A DNA stretch of 64,000 nucleotides from Caprella mutica (GCA_947561585.1 CANNZV010000516.1:186001-250000); one strand, 5' to 3'. Positions 44,401 to 50,480 are shown, counted from the stretch's first letter. Made by a program: numbers and translations. The notes: a model not told the origin generated them from the letters alone.

Positions 44401-46874
44401 ATTTCATATTTCTCTAATTTCAACTTATCTAAATAGGTATTTATGTGCTTTCGTTTCTCATGGATGGATATCATTCATGTAACCAATAACGTTTCTTTAC
44501 CTATTATATCTAAAAAATATTATAACTGTAAATGAAAATATTATCATTTTAGCGTCATGTTCTTTGCTCTTTTTGTTTCCCATTGCTTGAGATTCAGATA
44601 TTTCATCATTTTTTTTCGAATTAACTCCTCTGAATGGAATATGCTGCATACTTCACAGACTGCTGCAAGAGGAAGGCAACAACATGCTGGTAAATCTCTC
44701 GAGAGCAGAGTACAGGGAGTTCAGAGGTCTGGTCATAGAGATGGTACTGGCAACTGACATGTCTTCTCACTTCCAGCAGATAAAAGCTATGAAGGCAATG
44801 CTGACACTGCCTGACAGAGAGTGAGTTCTGACAGTTAATATCAACCTGTCAATTATAGTTAACCTGCTAGAATCTGTAGAATTAAGTTCCAGGCACAGTG
44901 CAACTTTTTATACTTTGACTAAAACGTGAATTAACTCATTCTGGAGCATCAATAATGGAATAATTTTGAACTATATGATTTTTAAAAGCCATATTAAAGT
45001 ATATAAATACGCCATCTATCGGTGATAACCTCAAACTCAATGCGTAACTTTGTCACGTTTGTGTTCATAATATGTGACATTAAATCTGTACCTCAAGCTA
45101 TATTTCTCTCTCAGACTAGACAAGTCGAAGGCGCTGTCGATGGTCCTCCACTGCTGCGACATCAGTCACCCCAGCAAACATTGGGAAGTTCATGAGCGCT
45201 GGACCAAGCAGTTGCTGGAAGAATTTTTCAGACAGGGAGATCGTGAGCACGAGCTGGGGTTGCCCTATTCCCCTCTATGTGATAGGAAGAACACTCTAGT
45301 AGCTCAGAGTCAAATTGGTGAATATTTCTAGAACTAAGATACCTATCACAACTTGAATCAAATAGGTATTCACTTGGTACACTAAAGGGCCGTACACACC
45401 TAGGGTTTTTAAGTCTTTCCACTAGACCTTTTGCTAAGCTCTTCCTACTTTCTCCACGAACTAAAATAAATAATAATTACATCGTTTTTTCTAATATTCT
45501 CGTGGAAAAAGTAGGAGGAGCTTAGCAAAAGGTCTGATGGAAAGACTTAAAAAACTCTACGTGTGTACATTTAGAATATAAGATGCATATCACAAATTGA
45601 ATCACATTGATATACAGTATACGTACACTCGATACATACTCTTGTTGAGAATAAAAACGAAAAATGAAAACAAATTCAAATCTCTTCCAATATATCTACA
45701 TTAATTAATATTTTAAAGGATAAAGTGTCTTAATATTTCCATCCCTTTGTAGGTTTCATTGACTTCATCGTCGACCCAAGCATGTCCGTATGTAGTGACT
45801 TGCTTGATAAGGTGGCTAGTATGACTTCTTCAACAACAACCAATGCTATCGCTGAAGAACCAAGTAGTGGTGGGTAGTGATAATAAATCAGACAAAACCA
45901 ATTGCTATATTTGGAAACTTGAATTGTTGGAAAACCTTGTAGCTATTATCGGTACTCTTTCTACTGTTGATACTTTCGAACTGATTCAATCTGTTGTTAC
46001 ATTTCTGATCTATCACTTCTTTTCAGAGGGTGGTGGTCCCATCCGTCGGCCCATCCTCGGAAAGGAGATCAAAAGGCCCTGGTTAGACTGTCTGCTGGAT
46101 AACAAATCCAAGTGGAAAGAGAGAGCCTCATTGGGTAAGAATTTGTAATATTCTACGAATGTGAGTGAGTCATCGCTAAAATTAGGTTGTTAAGTGGCAT
46201 TCTTGTGTTAAACGAATTTATAATTGATATAATTGTAAAATTTTACTCAATATTTGTTGTAGTTGTTCTTCTTCAGCTTTAGATGAAAGAGCATAGCTAT
46301 ATATGTCTTTATATTGTGTATGTGGATTTTTGAAATCTGAATAATTTTCCTCCAAAAATTCACTTTTAGTTACATATAGATGCTGGGACTAAAATAGTTC
46401 TAAGTAAAATGTACTCACGTCTAACCAATCCCTGGGGGTGTATAGTGTACTTGTTATAATTACAATAGTACTTGTTATAATTACAATAGATTTACCCTTT
46501 TTCCACTGTATATTGGAAAGTCTATTCTTGGATTAGTTTTTTTGCAGACATGGTACTTGTCACCAAATGAAGGAATACGACATTTATTGAACCACTTTCT
46601 AACTGGTATTTATATTCTTTTTAACGTCACCGATCTATATCGCCTTAGCTTTACTTAGCTAAACTTCTTTGATAAATCTCATGAACTTCTTTCACAGCTT
46701 CCCACACATACCCATTTCTCTCTCAATAATTCTGACCCTTTGATTTTTGCAGAGGACAAAGCTCGAGCTGAGCAGGCTGCCAAAGAAGCAGCTGAGGCAG
46801 ACTCAGTTGAAGGTAAATCCTTAAGCAGTGAACAGAGTACGACTGAAGCGAGCAAGGAAGAAGCTACTCCTTAA
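8013..46874 (+). CDS. PDE1-type Ca2+/calmodulin-dependent 3',5'-cyclic nucleotide phosphodiesterase
   Basis: Hydrolyses cAMP and/or cGMP to the 5'-nucleotide in the cytosol; the PDE1 family is switched on by calcium-calmodulin. Coding exons: 8013-8454, 27039-27149, 28887-29046, 30291-30404, 38084-38224, 41040-41148, 41289-41405, 42641-42781, 43118-43287, 44659-44820, 45115-45317, 45753-45869, 46027-46134, 46753-46874. Every junction is GT..AG and in phase; the sum is 2217 nt, 738 residues plus stop. Residues 1-237 are a low-complexity Ser/Pro/Arg region. The PDE1 calmodulin-binding/inhibitory region is about 238-345 (EVREWLASTFTRQ). The catalytic domain is about 390-665: HNNCH with His423 and His427, HD at 463-464, the metal Asp571 in HCCDISHP, and the purine-clamping Gln622 in SQIGF. 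All key residues are intact. A Lys/Glu/Ala-rich tail follows. The start at 8013 is the first in-frame ATG of the exon; an upstream exon or alternative first exons are possible. Confidence 0.9.
9321..11541. repeat. 32-bp minisatellite with higher-order structure
   Basis: About 69 copies of CAGAGAAAAGAGTCACTGTG + ATGATGTACTAT. Variant units (GTACTAGC, GTGCTATC, GTGGTGATG, and the one-base-short AGAAAAAGTCAC) recur in the same order. One block repeats at an offset of 383 bp (about 9661 and 10044), another at 288 bp (about 10704 and 10992), and the short-unit block returns near 11143. This shows multi-unit duplications on top of single-unit amplification. Confidence 0.93.
11555..11632. mobile_element. 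Half of a family A foldback MITE
   Basis: Only the right arm is present: TTCTCGTGGAAAAAGTAGG ... GGTGGAAAGACTTAAAAAAC ... GTGTGTACTGCCC. It begins 13 bp after the 32-bp array ends. The left arm was not found on the other side of the array. Confidence 0.8.
12110..13170. repeat. 23-bp minisatellite
   Basis: About 46 copies of GTGCAACTATAACAAGCAAT + TAT. The main polymorphism is TATG against TACG, a CpG/TpG difference. Rarer GTGAAAC and ATGCGC variants recur at offsets of 253 and 230 bp (11 and 10 units), indicating block duplication. Confidence 0.93.
13483..13883. repeat. 20-bp minisatellite
   Basis: About 20 copies of AAGCACACATCAAGCAGAGC with AAATC/AGAGC and ACATC/TACC variants. It stays open in one frame (13526-13921) and would read as a Ser/His/Gln/Ala repeat. 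The absence of splice context and the position inside the PDE1 intron argue against a gene. Confidence 0.9.
14417..14714. repeat. 38-bp minisatellite
   Basis: Eight copies of GACCAGTGGTTGACTGAATG + TTTGGGTCATTATGCTTT. Differences are mainly GAATG/GATTG. Confidence 0.92.
15225..15622. mobile_element. Foldback MITE, family B, with amplified core
   Basis: The left terminus GGGTAAGATACTAATTATCG is preceded by TA. The right arm (ATATGGGACCGTTCGATAAT) ends near 15622. The palindromic GGTATCC core is partly replaced by a tandem array at about 15340-15545 made of core-derived half-sites. Confidence 0.75.
15340..15545. repeat. 43-bp dimeric minisatellite derived from MITE core
   Basis: The unit is two diverged half-units, CTAATCAGGTTTCATGCATA and CTAATCAAGTATCATGGATA plus CTA. 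The GTATCATGGATAC string matches the family A/B core, so the array arose inside the element. Confidence 0.85.
16485..16929. repeat. 44-bp minisatellite
   Basis: About ten copies of TTTTCCATTAGAACATCCCA + TTGAAGAGTACCATTAGTAG + AGTA. TTAAAG/TTGAAG and TTAGTAG/TTTGTAG variants occur. Confidence 0.92.
17181..17360. repeat. 23-bp minisatellite
   Basis: About eight copies of AAGCTAGTAAAGCTACAGAT + GTT. The last copies diverge to ATATC. Confidence 0.88.
18051..18235. repeat. Tandem duplication, about 126-bp period
   Basis: The string AGTGTTTGAGTGCCATGTTA followed by CAGAAACAGTTACTCTG occurs at 18051 and again at about 18177. Both copies are followed by CCTCTATAGTGAA. Confidence 0.8.
18254..18366. 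mobile_element. Small foldback element
   Basis: Inverted halves pair TAGCCTC..ATAGTGAA with TTCACCATAGAGGCTA, TTTTCTTTAGTCTG with AGACTAAAGAAAAT, and AATAGCCATCAGT with ACTGATGGCTATT around a short TTTCTAAG loop. A foldback MITE or similar; family unknown. Confidence 0.65.
19145..19490. repeat. 23-bp minisatellite
   Basis: Fifteen copies of TATGTTACGGGTAACTGAAG + AGG. GGCAAC and TTTCGGG variants cluster at the left end. It directly abuts the next array. Confidence 0.92.
19492..20199. repeat. 32-bp minisatellite with 9-unit higher-order repeat
   Basis: About 22 copies of GACCTATCTACTAGTTAAGC + ATTATAATAATA. The GAGCTATCTACAAG variant block recurs at an offset of 288 bp (19813 and 20101), nine units. 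Confidence 0.92.
20716..20997. repeat. 31-bp direct repeats flanking a MITE
   Basis: A 31-bp string beginning CCTTTACTTGCGCAGAATTG and ending GCTTGCGTA occurs at 20716-20746 and again at 20967-20997. The right copy begins within the last bases of the family A element; the left copy is 20 bp before it. Confidence 0.85.
20766..20968. mobile_element. Foldback MITE, family A, core-less
   Basis: GGGCCGTACACACGCAGGG and GTGTGTACGGCCC termini with the CTCCTCCTACTTTCTCCACG arm and TATATCGTTTTTTCTTATAT in the middle. The palindromic core is absent; the arms meet across a short AT-rich spacer. Confidence 0.88.
21970..22121. mobile_element. Degenerate foldback MITE, family B
   Basis: Weakly paired arms: GTTACGAGCTATCGGTATGT at the left and TGATCGAAAAAGTGGAATCA ... 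CAACTCGAATCTAAGCC at the right. The core is lost. It borders the 43-bp array. Confidence 0.55.
22124..23894. repeat. 43-bp minisatellite
   Basis: About 41 copies of CACTTCCATCTCTATTCTTT + CAAAAGAATCTAATTCTCTC + TCT. Length varies by a base or two in the terminal CT-rich part. Each unit contains TTCTTT-CA-AAAGAA, a near-palindrome. One strand is strongly pyrimidine-biased. Confidence 0.93.
25940..26165. repeat. Inverted arrays of a 16-17-bp motif
   Basis: CGGACAACTGCCATAG-type units occur at 25945-25980. In the opposite orientation (CTATGGCAGTTGTCCG) about six copies occur at 26060-26160. The two sets flank an unrelated AT-rich centre and could pair into a hairpin. Confidence 0.75.
26166..26888. 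other. Intronic stretch, nothing recognised
   Basis: AT-rich. Two short open frames (26309-26512, 26569-26766) lack any recognisable domain or splice context. Confidence 0.35.
26889..26974. repeat. Short tandem repeat (about 28 bp x 3)
   Basis: Three copies of GAAACAATAACTAAACCATT + TGGTCAG variants immediately before the polypyrimidine tract of PDE1 exon 2. Confidence 0.75.
27039..27149 (+). CDS. PDE1 coding exon 2
   Basis: Follows TTTCTCTTTCTCTTGCAG. It reads VASPPDKSGGVAAAASPRD in the frame dictated by exon 1 (phase 1 in, phase 1 out) and is Ser/Pro/Ala-rich. The donor is CCA|GTGAGT. Another frame is also open here but runs into a stop in the next exon. Confidence 0.7.
27171..28103. repeat. 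91-bp minisatellite in PDE1 intron 2
   Basis: About ten copies, 91 bp apart in the homogeneous right half. Each unit carries CATACGTCATCAACTGTGG, then ACCAATCACAGTATAGCTAA and GCGAAATATTAGTTG. The left copies are more diverged. The array starts about 20 bp after the exon 2 donor. Each unit therefore has a CGTCA (CRE-half-like) and a CCAAT-like string. Confidence 0.9.
28104..28886. other. Rest of PDE1 intron 2
   Basis: AT-rich. The only structure seen is short repeats of TTCACTATATAG type near 28748-28792, resembling the motif around 18050-18400. Confidence 0.4.
28887..29046 (+). CDS. PDE1 coding exon 3
   Basis: Acceptor TTTCTCCCTAG. It encodes GSLTILRRSSSRSLGRTSRI then an acidic stretch (PEEAPETVQDLEADPENPE). 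Phase 1 in and phase 2 out. The RRSSS and RTS strings resemble basophilic kinase sites (inference). Donor GCTAG|GTGGGT. Confidence 0.8.
29047..29850. other. PDE1 intron 3, left part
   Basis: AT-rich; nothing recognised before the family B element at 29851. Confidence 0.4.
29851..30053. mobile_element. Foldback MITE, family B, right end clipped
   Basis: Left terminus GGGTAAGTTCGTAATTATCG after TTTTTA. Arms contain GGTCAGTTCCACATTTTCGG. The core is GGTATCAATCATACCTG and inverse. The right terminus stops at GGAACTGACCGATAATTA without the final CTTACCC. Confidence 0.85.
30291..30404 (+). CDS. PDE1 coding exon 4
   Basis: Acceptor CGTTTCCCCCCAG. It encodes LKSLLRRLRQGDAPTVLFQQ then DLQYAIEVLENCYLEDIR, the segment conserved in PDE1 proteins before the first ELSxxxxDxVPxEVRxWL block. 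The basic amphipathic start could contribute to calmodulin binding (inference). Donor ATAAG|GTAAGA. Confidence 0.9.
30657..30782. mobile_element. Small foldback MITE, family C
   Basis: ACACTCGCAGT pairs with ACTGCGAGAGTGT, and AGTGGGTGTTAGCGTAAGTC with GACATACGTTAACATCCACT. A related copy lies at 61678-61791. Confidence 0.65.
31135..31395. other. CpG-rich patch with AACGCGCGTT palindromes
   Basis: Within AT-rich intron, this stretch has three AAACGCGCGTT palindromic strings (about 31263, 31293, 31341), CACGCGTG near 31162 and ACGCGTC near 31389. It could be a young transposable fragment or a regulatory element; no coding potential. Confidence 0.5.
31668..31878. mobile_element. Foldback MITE, family B
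   Basis: Termini GGGTAAGTTCCAAGTTATCA and GATAACTCAGAACTAACCC, preceded by TA. Core GGTATCCATGATACTTGCAG plus inverse. Confidence 0.85.
32180..33502 (+). pseudogene. mariner-superfamily transposon relic, DD41D type
   Basis: A 1323-bp unit with inverted termini CACTGTGTTCCATCATAAGC and GTTTCTGATGGAACACAGTG; TA follows on the right, AA precedes on the left. The + strand transposase is broken by a stop at 32763 and frameshifts. Readable blocks are an HTH-like N-terminus (about 32478-32620), WTHEKLF where the catalytic Asp codon of W(T/S)DE is replaced by His (CAC), WTNEKPRNIWE, then WMQDGAPPHCTNSALESLNE and QSPDLDFLDFHLW (about 32998-33150). Between the QD aspartate and the final LD aspartate there are 41 residues, the DD41D signature. 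Inactive. Confidence 0.85.
33581..34264. mobile_element. Large foldback element (about 680 bp)
   Basis: Arms of roughly 300 bp pair across a centre of about 80 bp. Matching strings include GGATCTTTCCCATTTGATGA and its complement near 34220, AGAATCCGAAAATCATAACC with GGTTATGATTTTCGGATTCT (34147), TACTGGAGGATTGAGAA with TTCTCAATCCTTCAGTA, and ATGACCTGGC with GCCAGGTCAT. The centre contains an unusual GC block, GGGCCCGGGGGCCGGC (33899). No transposase; family unknown. The outer limits may extend further. Confidence 0.75.
36549..36713. mobile_element. Foldback MITE, family D
   Basis: TGTGACAATACGCTTTATAA pairs with TTTTAAAAGCCTATTGTCAC, and CATAGACGAAACGAAATG with CATTTCGTCTATAATAT. Arms about 60 bp, spacer about 45 bp. 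Single copy in the window. Confidence 0.7.
37697..37900. mobile_element. Foldback MITE, family B, intact TA borders
   Basis: Termini GGGTAAGTTTCGAGCTATCG and ACTCGAAACTTACCC with TA on both sides (37695-37696, 37901-37902). Core GTATCCATGATACCAATACG plus inverse. One of the best preserved copies. Confidence 0.9.
38084..38224 (+). CDS. PDE1 coding exon 5 (inhibitory/CaM region)
   Basis: Encodes EEEDELSEVEPDAVPPEVRE followed by WLASTFTRQLSGGRRKN and DEKPKFR. The DAVPPEVREWLASTFTR string is the most PDE1-specific block outside the catalytic domain. Donor TTCAG|GTAACT. Confidence 0.93.
38337..38668. repeat. About 31-bp minisatellite
   Basis: Around ten diverged copies of TAGAAGCAATAGTTTTTTTA + ATAGGATAAAT. 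The T-run length varies. It lies about 110 bp after the exon 5 donor. Confidence 0.82.
38926..40183. repeat. 23-bp minisatellite carrying TATCGATA
   Basis: About 54 copies of TATCGATAATTTGGTCCTAT + TTC. Most units keep the palindrome TATCGATA. A block including ATATC, AATTTAGTCC and a CG-deleted TATGATA unit is repeated at an offset of about 436 bp (39007 and 39443), near 19 units. Confidence 0.93.
40184..40739. other. PDE1 intron 5, right part
   Basis: No feature recognised; short open frames on the minus strand look incidental. Confidence 0.35.
40740..40932. mobile_element. Degenerate foldback MITE, family B
   Basis: Arms GAGTTATGGAGCGATTCCGA and CGAAAATGTGGAAACGCTCG, with the core GGAATCCATAATACCTCCAG plus GTATCATGGATACC at 40831-40860. 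Terminal repeats are eroded. Confidence 0.7.
41040..41148 (+). CDS. PDE1 coding exon 6
   Basis: Encodes RSVANAIRAGIFVERIYRRL then CSATFMQLPPEVSKVLK. The FRSxxNAIRAGIFVERxYR block is PDE1-characteristic and contributes to the second calmodulin-responsive segment in the family. Donor TTGAAG|GTGAGA. Confidence 0.93.
41289..41405 (+). CDS. PDE1 coding exon 7
   Basis: Encodes KVDSWDFDIFVLQETSNNTP then LRCISYELLSRYGLLHKFK, the start of the catalytic domain (VDxWxFDxFxL...YELxxRYxLxxxFK in PDE1). Acceptor TCTCTCTTTCAG, donor TTTAAA|GTAAGT. Confidence 0.95.
41495..41590. repeat. Tandem duplication, about 50-bp period
   Basis: Two copies of TTCACTCG(T/C)TGTT .. GTTGTAAAACTACTGCAGTC ACCTG. Confidence 0.75.
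41634..41853. mobile_element. Foldback MITE, family A, half core
   Basis: The left terminus is clipped (GTGCACGCAGG); the right is GCGTGTGTACGGCCC. The core is cut short after GTTGGTATCCATGATCG, so only one half of the palindrome remains. Confidence 0.85.
41854..42640. other. PDE1 intron 7, right part
   Basis: No gene. Imperfect repeats of TAGATCTAACTGTAGTTACT type lie at about 42495-42620. Confidence 0.45.
42641..42781 (+). CDS. PDE1 coding exon 8 (HNxxH)
   Basis: Encodes the stretch with KNPYHNNCHAADVLQTIHYM. His423 is the expected general acid and His427 a metal ligand. Starts after GTTATTGCAG and ends GGCCTGATG|GTGAGT. Confidence 0.96.
42782..42885. repeat. G-rich tandem repeat beginning at a 5' splice site
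   Basis: About ten copies of a 10-mer, GAGTGGTGGG/GAGAGTGGTG, start directly in the GTGAGT donor of PDE1 exon 8. Several runs of GG, GGG and GGGG lie close together, so a G-quadruplex in the pre-mRNA is possible (inference). Confidence 0.85.
43118..43287 (+). CDS. PDE1 coding exon 9 (HD motif)
   Basis: Encodes NWLTDLEILATLVAAMVHDY then EHTGTTNNFHVMSGSETALL and YNDRAVLENHHISAAFR. His463-Asp464 bridge the two catalytic metals in this family. Acceptor CATTTTTTCAG. Confidence 0.97.
43361..43597. mobile_element. Foldback MITE, family B, AGGATTGG core
   Basis: Termini GGTTAAGTTCCGAATTATCG and GATAATTCGGAACTTACCC with TA at both borders. The core is the same AGGATTGGTTGAGTAAAAAC type as at 5719-5931, but its second half has triplicated a short TCAATCCTAAT string. 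Confidence 0.9.
43870..44371. repeat. 29-bp minisatellite
   Basis: About 17 copies of TTTCTGGTCCGTTATCTTTA + CTAGCTTCA. The left copies are most diverged. Each unit has TTATCT, a GATA-type string on the other strand. Confidence 0.9.
44659..44820 (+). CDS. PDE1 coding exon 10
   Basis: Encodes LLQEEGNNMLVNLSRAEYRE then FRGLVIEMVLATDMSSHFQQ and IKAMKAMLTLPDRE. The VIEMVLATDMSxHFQQIK helix is conserved in PDE1. Phase 2 on both sides. Confidence 0.95.
45115..45317 (+). CDS. PDE1 coding exon 11 (active-site core)
   Basis: Encodes LDKSKALSMVLHCCDISHPS through EEFFRQGDREHELGLPYSPL to DRKNTLVAQSQIG. Asp571 (HCCDISHP) is a metal ligand and Gln622 (SQIGF) is the purine-clamping glutamine. The short intron after it contains a family A MITE. 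Confidence 0.97.
45387..45570. mobile_element. Foldback MITE, family A, core-less
   Basis: Left terminus GGGCCGTACACACCTAGGG; the right ends GTGTGTACATTTA, having lost CGGCCC. The arms meet at AACTAAAATAAATAATAATT with no palindromic core. It sits 69 bp after the exon 11 donor. Confidence 0.88.
45753..45869 (+). CDS. PDE1 coding exon 12
   Basis: Encodes FIDFIVDPSMSVCSDLLDKV then ASMTSSTTTNAIAEEPSS. FIDFIVDPS completes the SQIGFIDFIV signature. The 3' border has overlapping donors (GTAGTG, GTGGTG, GTGGGT, GTAGTG at 45864, 45867, 45870, 45874). Only the first three keep phase with exon 13; GTGGGT was chosen as the strongest of these. Confidence 0.85.
46027..46134 (+). CDS. PDE1 coding exon 13
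   Basis: Encodes EGGGPIRRPILGKEIKRPWL then DCLLDNKSKWKERASL, matching the last conserved NKxxWKExA helix of PDE1. Acceptor CTTCTTTTCAG, donor ATTGG|GTAAGA. Confidence 0.88.
46753..46874 (+). CDS. PDE1 last coding exon
   Basis: Encodes EDKARAEQAAKEAAEADSVE then GKSLSSEQSTTEASKEEATP and stop. Low-complexity Ala/Glu/Lys/Ser tail. An internal GAAG|GTAAAT at 46812 is a plausible alternative donor in phase 1, like the preceding junctions, so other C-termini may exist. Confidence 0.8.
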
Positions 46875-49800
46875 GAAGCTGTTGCTAAAGAGACCCTCCT
46901 ATCACCAGCCTTAACCCAATAGACAATATTCACTATTCTAGCCGAAAAAACTAATTAGAAATTCTAGGTCATCCTGACTTCTCACAAAAGGTGTTTGATT
47001 TTGTAGACTAGGGATACTTGAGAGACGTGTAGTGATCTTATTGCAGATATTTCGAACAAGATTGTTATATAGGGTGGATACTCAATTAGCGACATTGTAC
47101 ACAAATCTTTATTCAGATTATCTTTCCCATACCAAATATGTAAAGAAGATCAAATTATAAATTTGAATAGTGTCGATAACTATGTATCTGCCAAATATTT
47201 TTTAAAGCGCTTCTACCACATGAAGAATTTCACCTTTTTTTAAATTTTAGTCGATCCTTCTGAATTTGTTATGTATTCTATCGTGGATTGAAAGTTTAGT
47301 TGGCATGACTCACCCTTTCATATTTTAACCCTTTTTTCTGGCTTTCATTGCTTGACTGTTCACTGTCTCAATTTTTTCAGTACTCAGTTTAAGATAGTAG
47401 ATATAATTAAACATTGAGATGTCACAAACACAAAGGTTTAAATCGTAATATAGAAACTTTACCAATTCTGACTATTTATTACTTTAATGTAATATATTCA
47501 ACCATTAAAATTTGTGACATCCCAAAGTCTATCGTGTGTACCTACTCTTTAAAACTAGGAACGTATAACAATACTGATAGGAGAACACAGTTTTAGATAA
47601 TCAACTAATTTAACCTTTCTGTCCTCTAAAAACTCACTATTAATGAATAATATTAAAATATATTCGAAAGCGTATCAATTTTTTTGGATCTAAGAGGTCA
47701 AGCCAAACTAGAGTTCAATGTAGGTCAATAGGTAGCGCTAGACTCAGAAACAACTAATCTTTAACTAAATAACTAGTGTAATATTTTAAACTGATGATGT
47801 GACAGTAGAGTCATATATAAAGAATGGTATATAAAGTAATATTGAGTGTTAGTGTATATTATTGTACTTATTAATAATGCCTGCATAGTCTGTGTACAAT
47901 TCTAACATTAATTCATATCCAAACATGATAATTCCATAATCATTTAATGTAACTTTCAGGCATGTGCATAATATAACTCCTATGGCATTTTGAATAATGT
48001 CTCCTAACTTACTTAATGCAAGCAATATTTATTGTAACGCTAAATCATTTTAGTTTCTGCCAAACTGTGTTTCAAGAAGAGACAAATGAACGTTCAAAAA
48101 AAGCACCAAAAAAGTAATATACCTAGAAAAATTTTGGCGCCAATCTTTTGGCGCCAAACATTGCTAGACTTTTAATGGCCGTCTGTCTATTGGTTTTGCA
48201 ATATAAAATTGATTCATTTAACACAGCAAATATCTAAGCAAAAATACACCACTGCGATTTGGCCATGAACTATTAGAGTGATTGTTTATACGTACATTAC
48301 AACATATTCAACTGAGAGCTGCGAGATTTAGCCCATGTGCAGTAATATAGGTCCTCGAGTATCATCATTAGGGAATAAACCATTAAAACTCAACAATGAA
48401 TTGCAATACAATGATTACAGATCCAATTTTTCACACTGTGTAATAATTTCTTTTCTTGCATTGATTTAAAGCCTTCTTAACTAATTAGGAAATATTAGAA
48501 TGTATTAATGTATGAAATAAGCCAAATGAACTTTGTAGTTTCACCACTTCAGTTGGATTGTTCTAAATTAGCATATTTTGGGAAGAGCATCTATTATTGA
48601 TAAAAATGAAGTCCATTAGACTTAATAAACCAGTTAAATTACACTCTATTATCGTACTGTGAATGATTATTTGAATGTTGAAGTGATTACTTATGATTTC
48701 AGACACCGGTGTTTGTGTCCCTTTTCGTCACTTTCCTTGGTGGCTGTATTCACGGGGTAGCTTTTCTGCATTCACGATCTATTGAAACTACTAGGGTAGG
48801 ACAGAATTTTTGAGAATTCCTATACAATAAATTATTTAACGAAAATTACTATTAACAGAGCATTGTTTACCATCTGGTGGTAGGTTACTTTGTTCATGGA
48901 GCCACTTTCTTTTGGCCTTTGATTTCAAAGCAGACGTTGAACGTTCTACTTAATTAAAGAGATTGCTTTTCGGAAACTGAGTTAAAATTTTATTTCCTGG
49001 TAAATGCTAGGTTACTCAAAAAATATTATTTTTCCTACTAAGAAGAGTTCGATGAATGCAAGTATGGAACTTGTGGGCTTCGATACCTTTAACCCGTACA
49101 TGGAGGGTGGCCGTATTTTGGGACAGCCTTCTGAAGATGTGGCACCTCAGCAAAGTTAAAGTTGAGCACCGTGTACGGGTTGACAAGGTTAAGAACCACT
49201 TAGTTAATTTATTTCGTATGGATAGGTTCATCTTCAAGTTTGGTTGGTGTTCAAGAATTAGATGTCCTGTAGTAACATACTTAGAAAAATTACACTGTGA
49301 TATTTAACTATTAATAAAAAATGAAAAGTATCTTATAAAAATTAGTAAATAGTTCTGTCATAGATATGCAGCTGAATTTGTCTAGATAATTTATTACTAG
49401 GTACAGGGTCTTTAAAATCTAGATGGCATTCCTAGTTTAACCTTCACTAGTGCTTACTAGAATCGCAAAACCTGATAATATTACTTTTAATTTAGTGTAC
49501 TTATTCTCTTAGAAGCCTCTTACTTAATTTAATAAAACTATTATAAGGAATACTTTATGTTAATTGTTTTGAATGGTTAAACAATTGGTATGAATACTGT
49601 TGTACAGCTCTGAAAATATCCTCCAATGGAACTCTACAATAACTTAGATGATAAATTTACAAATCTATAACTATAAACAATGATAACTATAATTATCATG
49701 ATAAATATATAGACTATAAACACAGACCTATAATTCTCATGTTAAATTACATTTTTCAAACAACCCTAATTTCAGTATAAGCGTAAATATAATCAAAATT

Positions 49801-50090
49801 GTACTTCTTTATCAAGCTTTGTGTGTTTAACCCTAATTTAAGGAAGCATTTCCACTCTATATGTAAAAAATATTTCCATATCTGTTAGCTTCGTAAGATC
49901 GTATATAATTATTATTTAGTGTTGATCGAATTATTTGAATATATAAATTTTATCACTGGTATTTTTCCACTTTAATATTAATCTTTATATATTGATATTG
50001 TCACCCCGAAAAGCTTCTGTAGAGGTTATTTGTTTATTATTTAAAGGAGTTATTAAAGATAGCTTTAGCGAATGTGCCGCTCACTTTACG
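46875..50090. other. PDE1 3' UTR and intergenic region
   Basis: The 3' end is not determined; AATAAA strings occur at about 48372, 48626 and 48826 but none is clearly the used signal. No ORF here has a recognisable domain. A paired E2F-like motif lies at 48132-48158. The rest is AT-rich and unassigned. Confidence 0.45.
48132..48158. promoter_or_regulatory. Two E2F-like palindromes
   Basis: TTTTGGCGCCAA at 48132-48143 and TTTTGGCGCCAAA at 48146-48158, 14 bp apart, in otherwise AT-rich DNA. TTGGCGCCAA is the classical palindromic E2F/DP site. Whether they act as a promoter, and for what, cannot be seen. Confidence 0.4.
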
Positions 50091-50094
50091 ATTG

Positions 50095-50480
50095 TGACGT
50101 CAGTTTTTGCGCATGCGCAGTGTTAATCGGGAACAAAAGACGTCGGGTTTTGCGCATGCAAAATGTTTCTAAAGGGCCGTACACATGCAGGGATTTTTAA
50201 GTCTTTCTACCAGACATTTTGCTAAGCTCCTCCTACTTTTTCCACGAGGCATTTTAATTAAATAACAATTCATTTTAATTGTTATCCATGGTACCCGCAG
50301 GTACCATGGATAACAACTGAAATAATTAATAATTATATCGTTTATTTTTCTTCTACGATTCAAAAGTCTTGAGGAAAATGTAGGAGGAGCTTAGCAAAAA
50401 ATCTGGTGAAAGAACTTAAAAATCCCTGCGTGTGTACGGACCTCTATAGAAACCAACGACGTCATATTTTGCGCATGAGT
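50095..50480. promoter_or_regulatory. CRE + NRF-1-like module, three copies
   Basis: A GACGTC string followed within a few bases by TTTTGCGCATGC occurs at about 50096, 50139 and 50458. The first copy has the full CRE palindrome TGACGTCA and the full NRF-1-type palindrome TGCGCATGCGCA (50108-50119). A family A MITE (50174-50443) separates copies two and three. It may be an upstream element of the NWD-like gene 2.4-2.8 kb away; this is inference. Confidence 0.45.
50174..50443. mobile_element. Foldback MITE, family A, full core
   Basis: Termini GGGCCGTACACATGCAGGG and CCCTGCGTGTGTACGGACC. Core GTTATCCATGGTACCCGCAG plus inverse. It lies inside the CRE/NRF-1-like module array. Confidence 0.9.

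Noticed and set aside
49016..49307. Overlapping open frames on both strands
   Set aside because: No recognisable domain, no supporting splice sites; probably incidental or an unrecognised repeat fragment.
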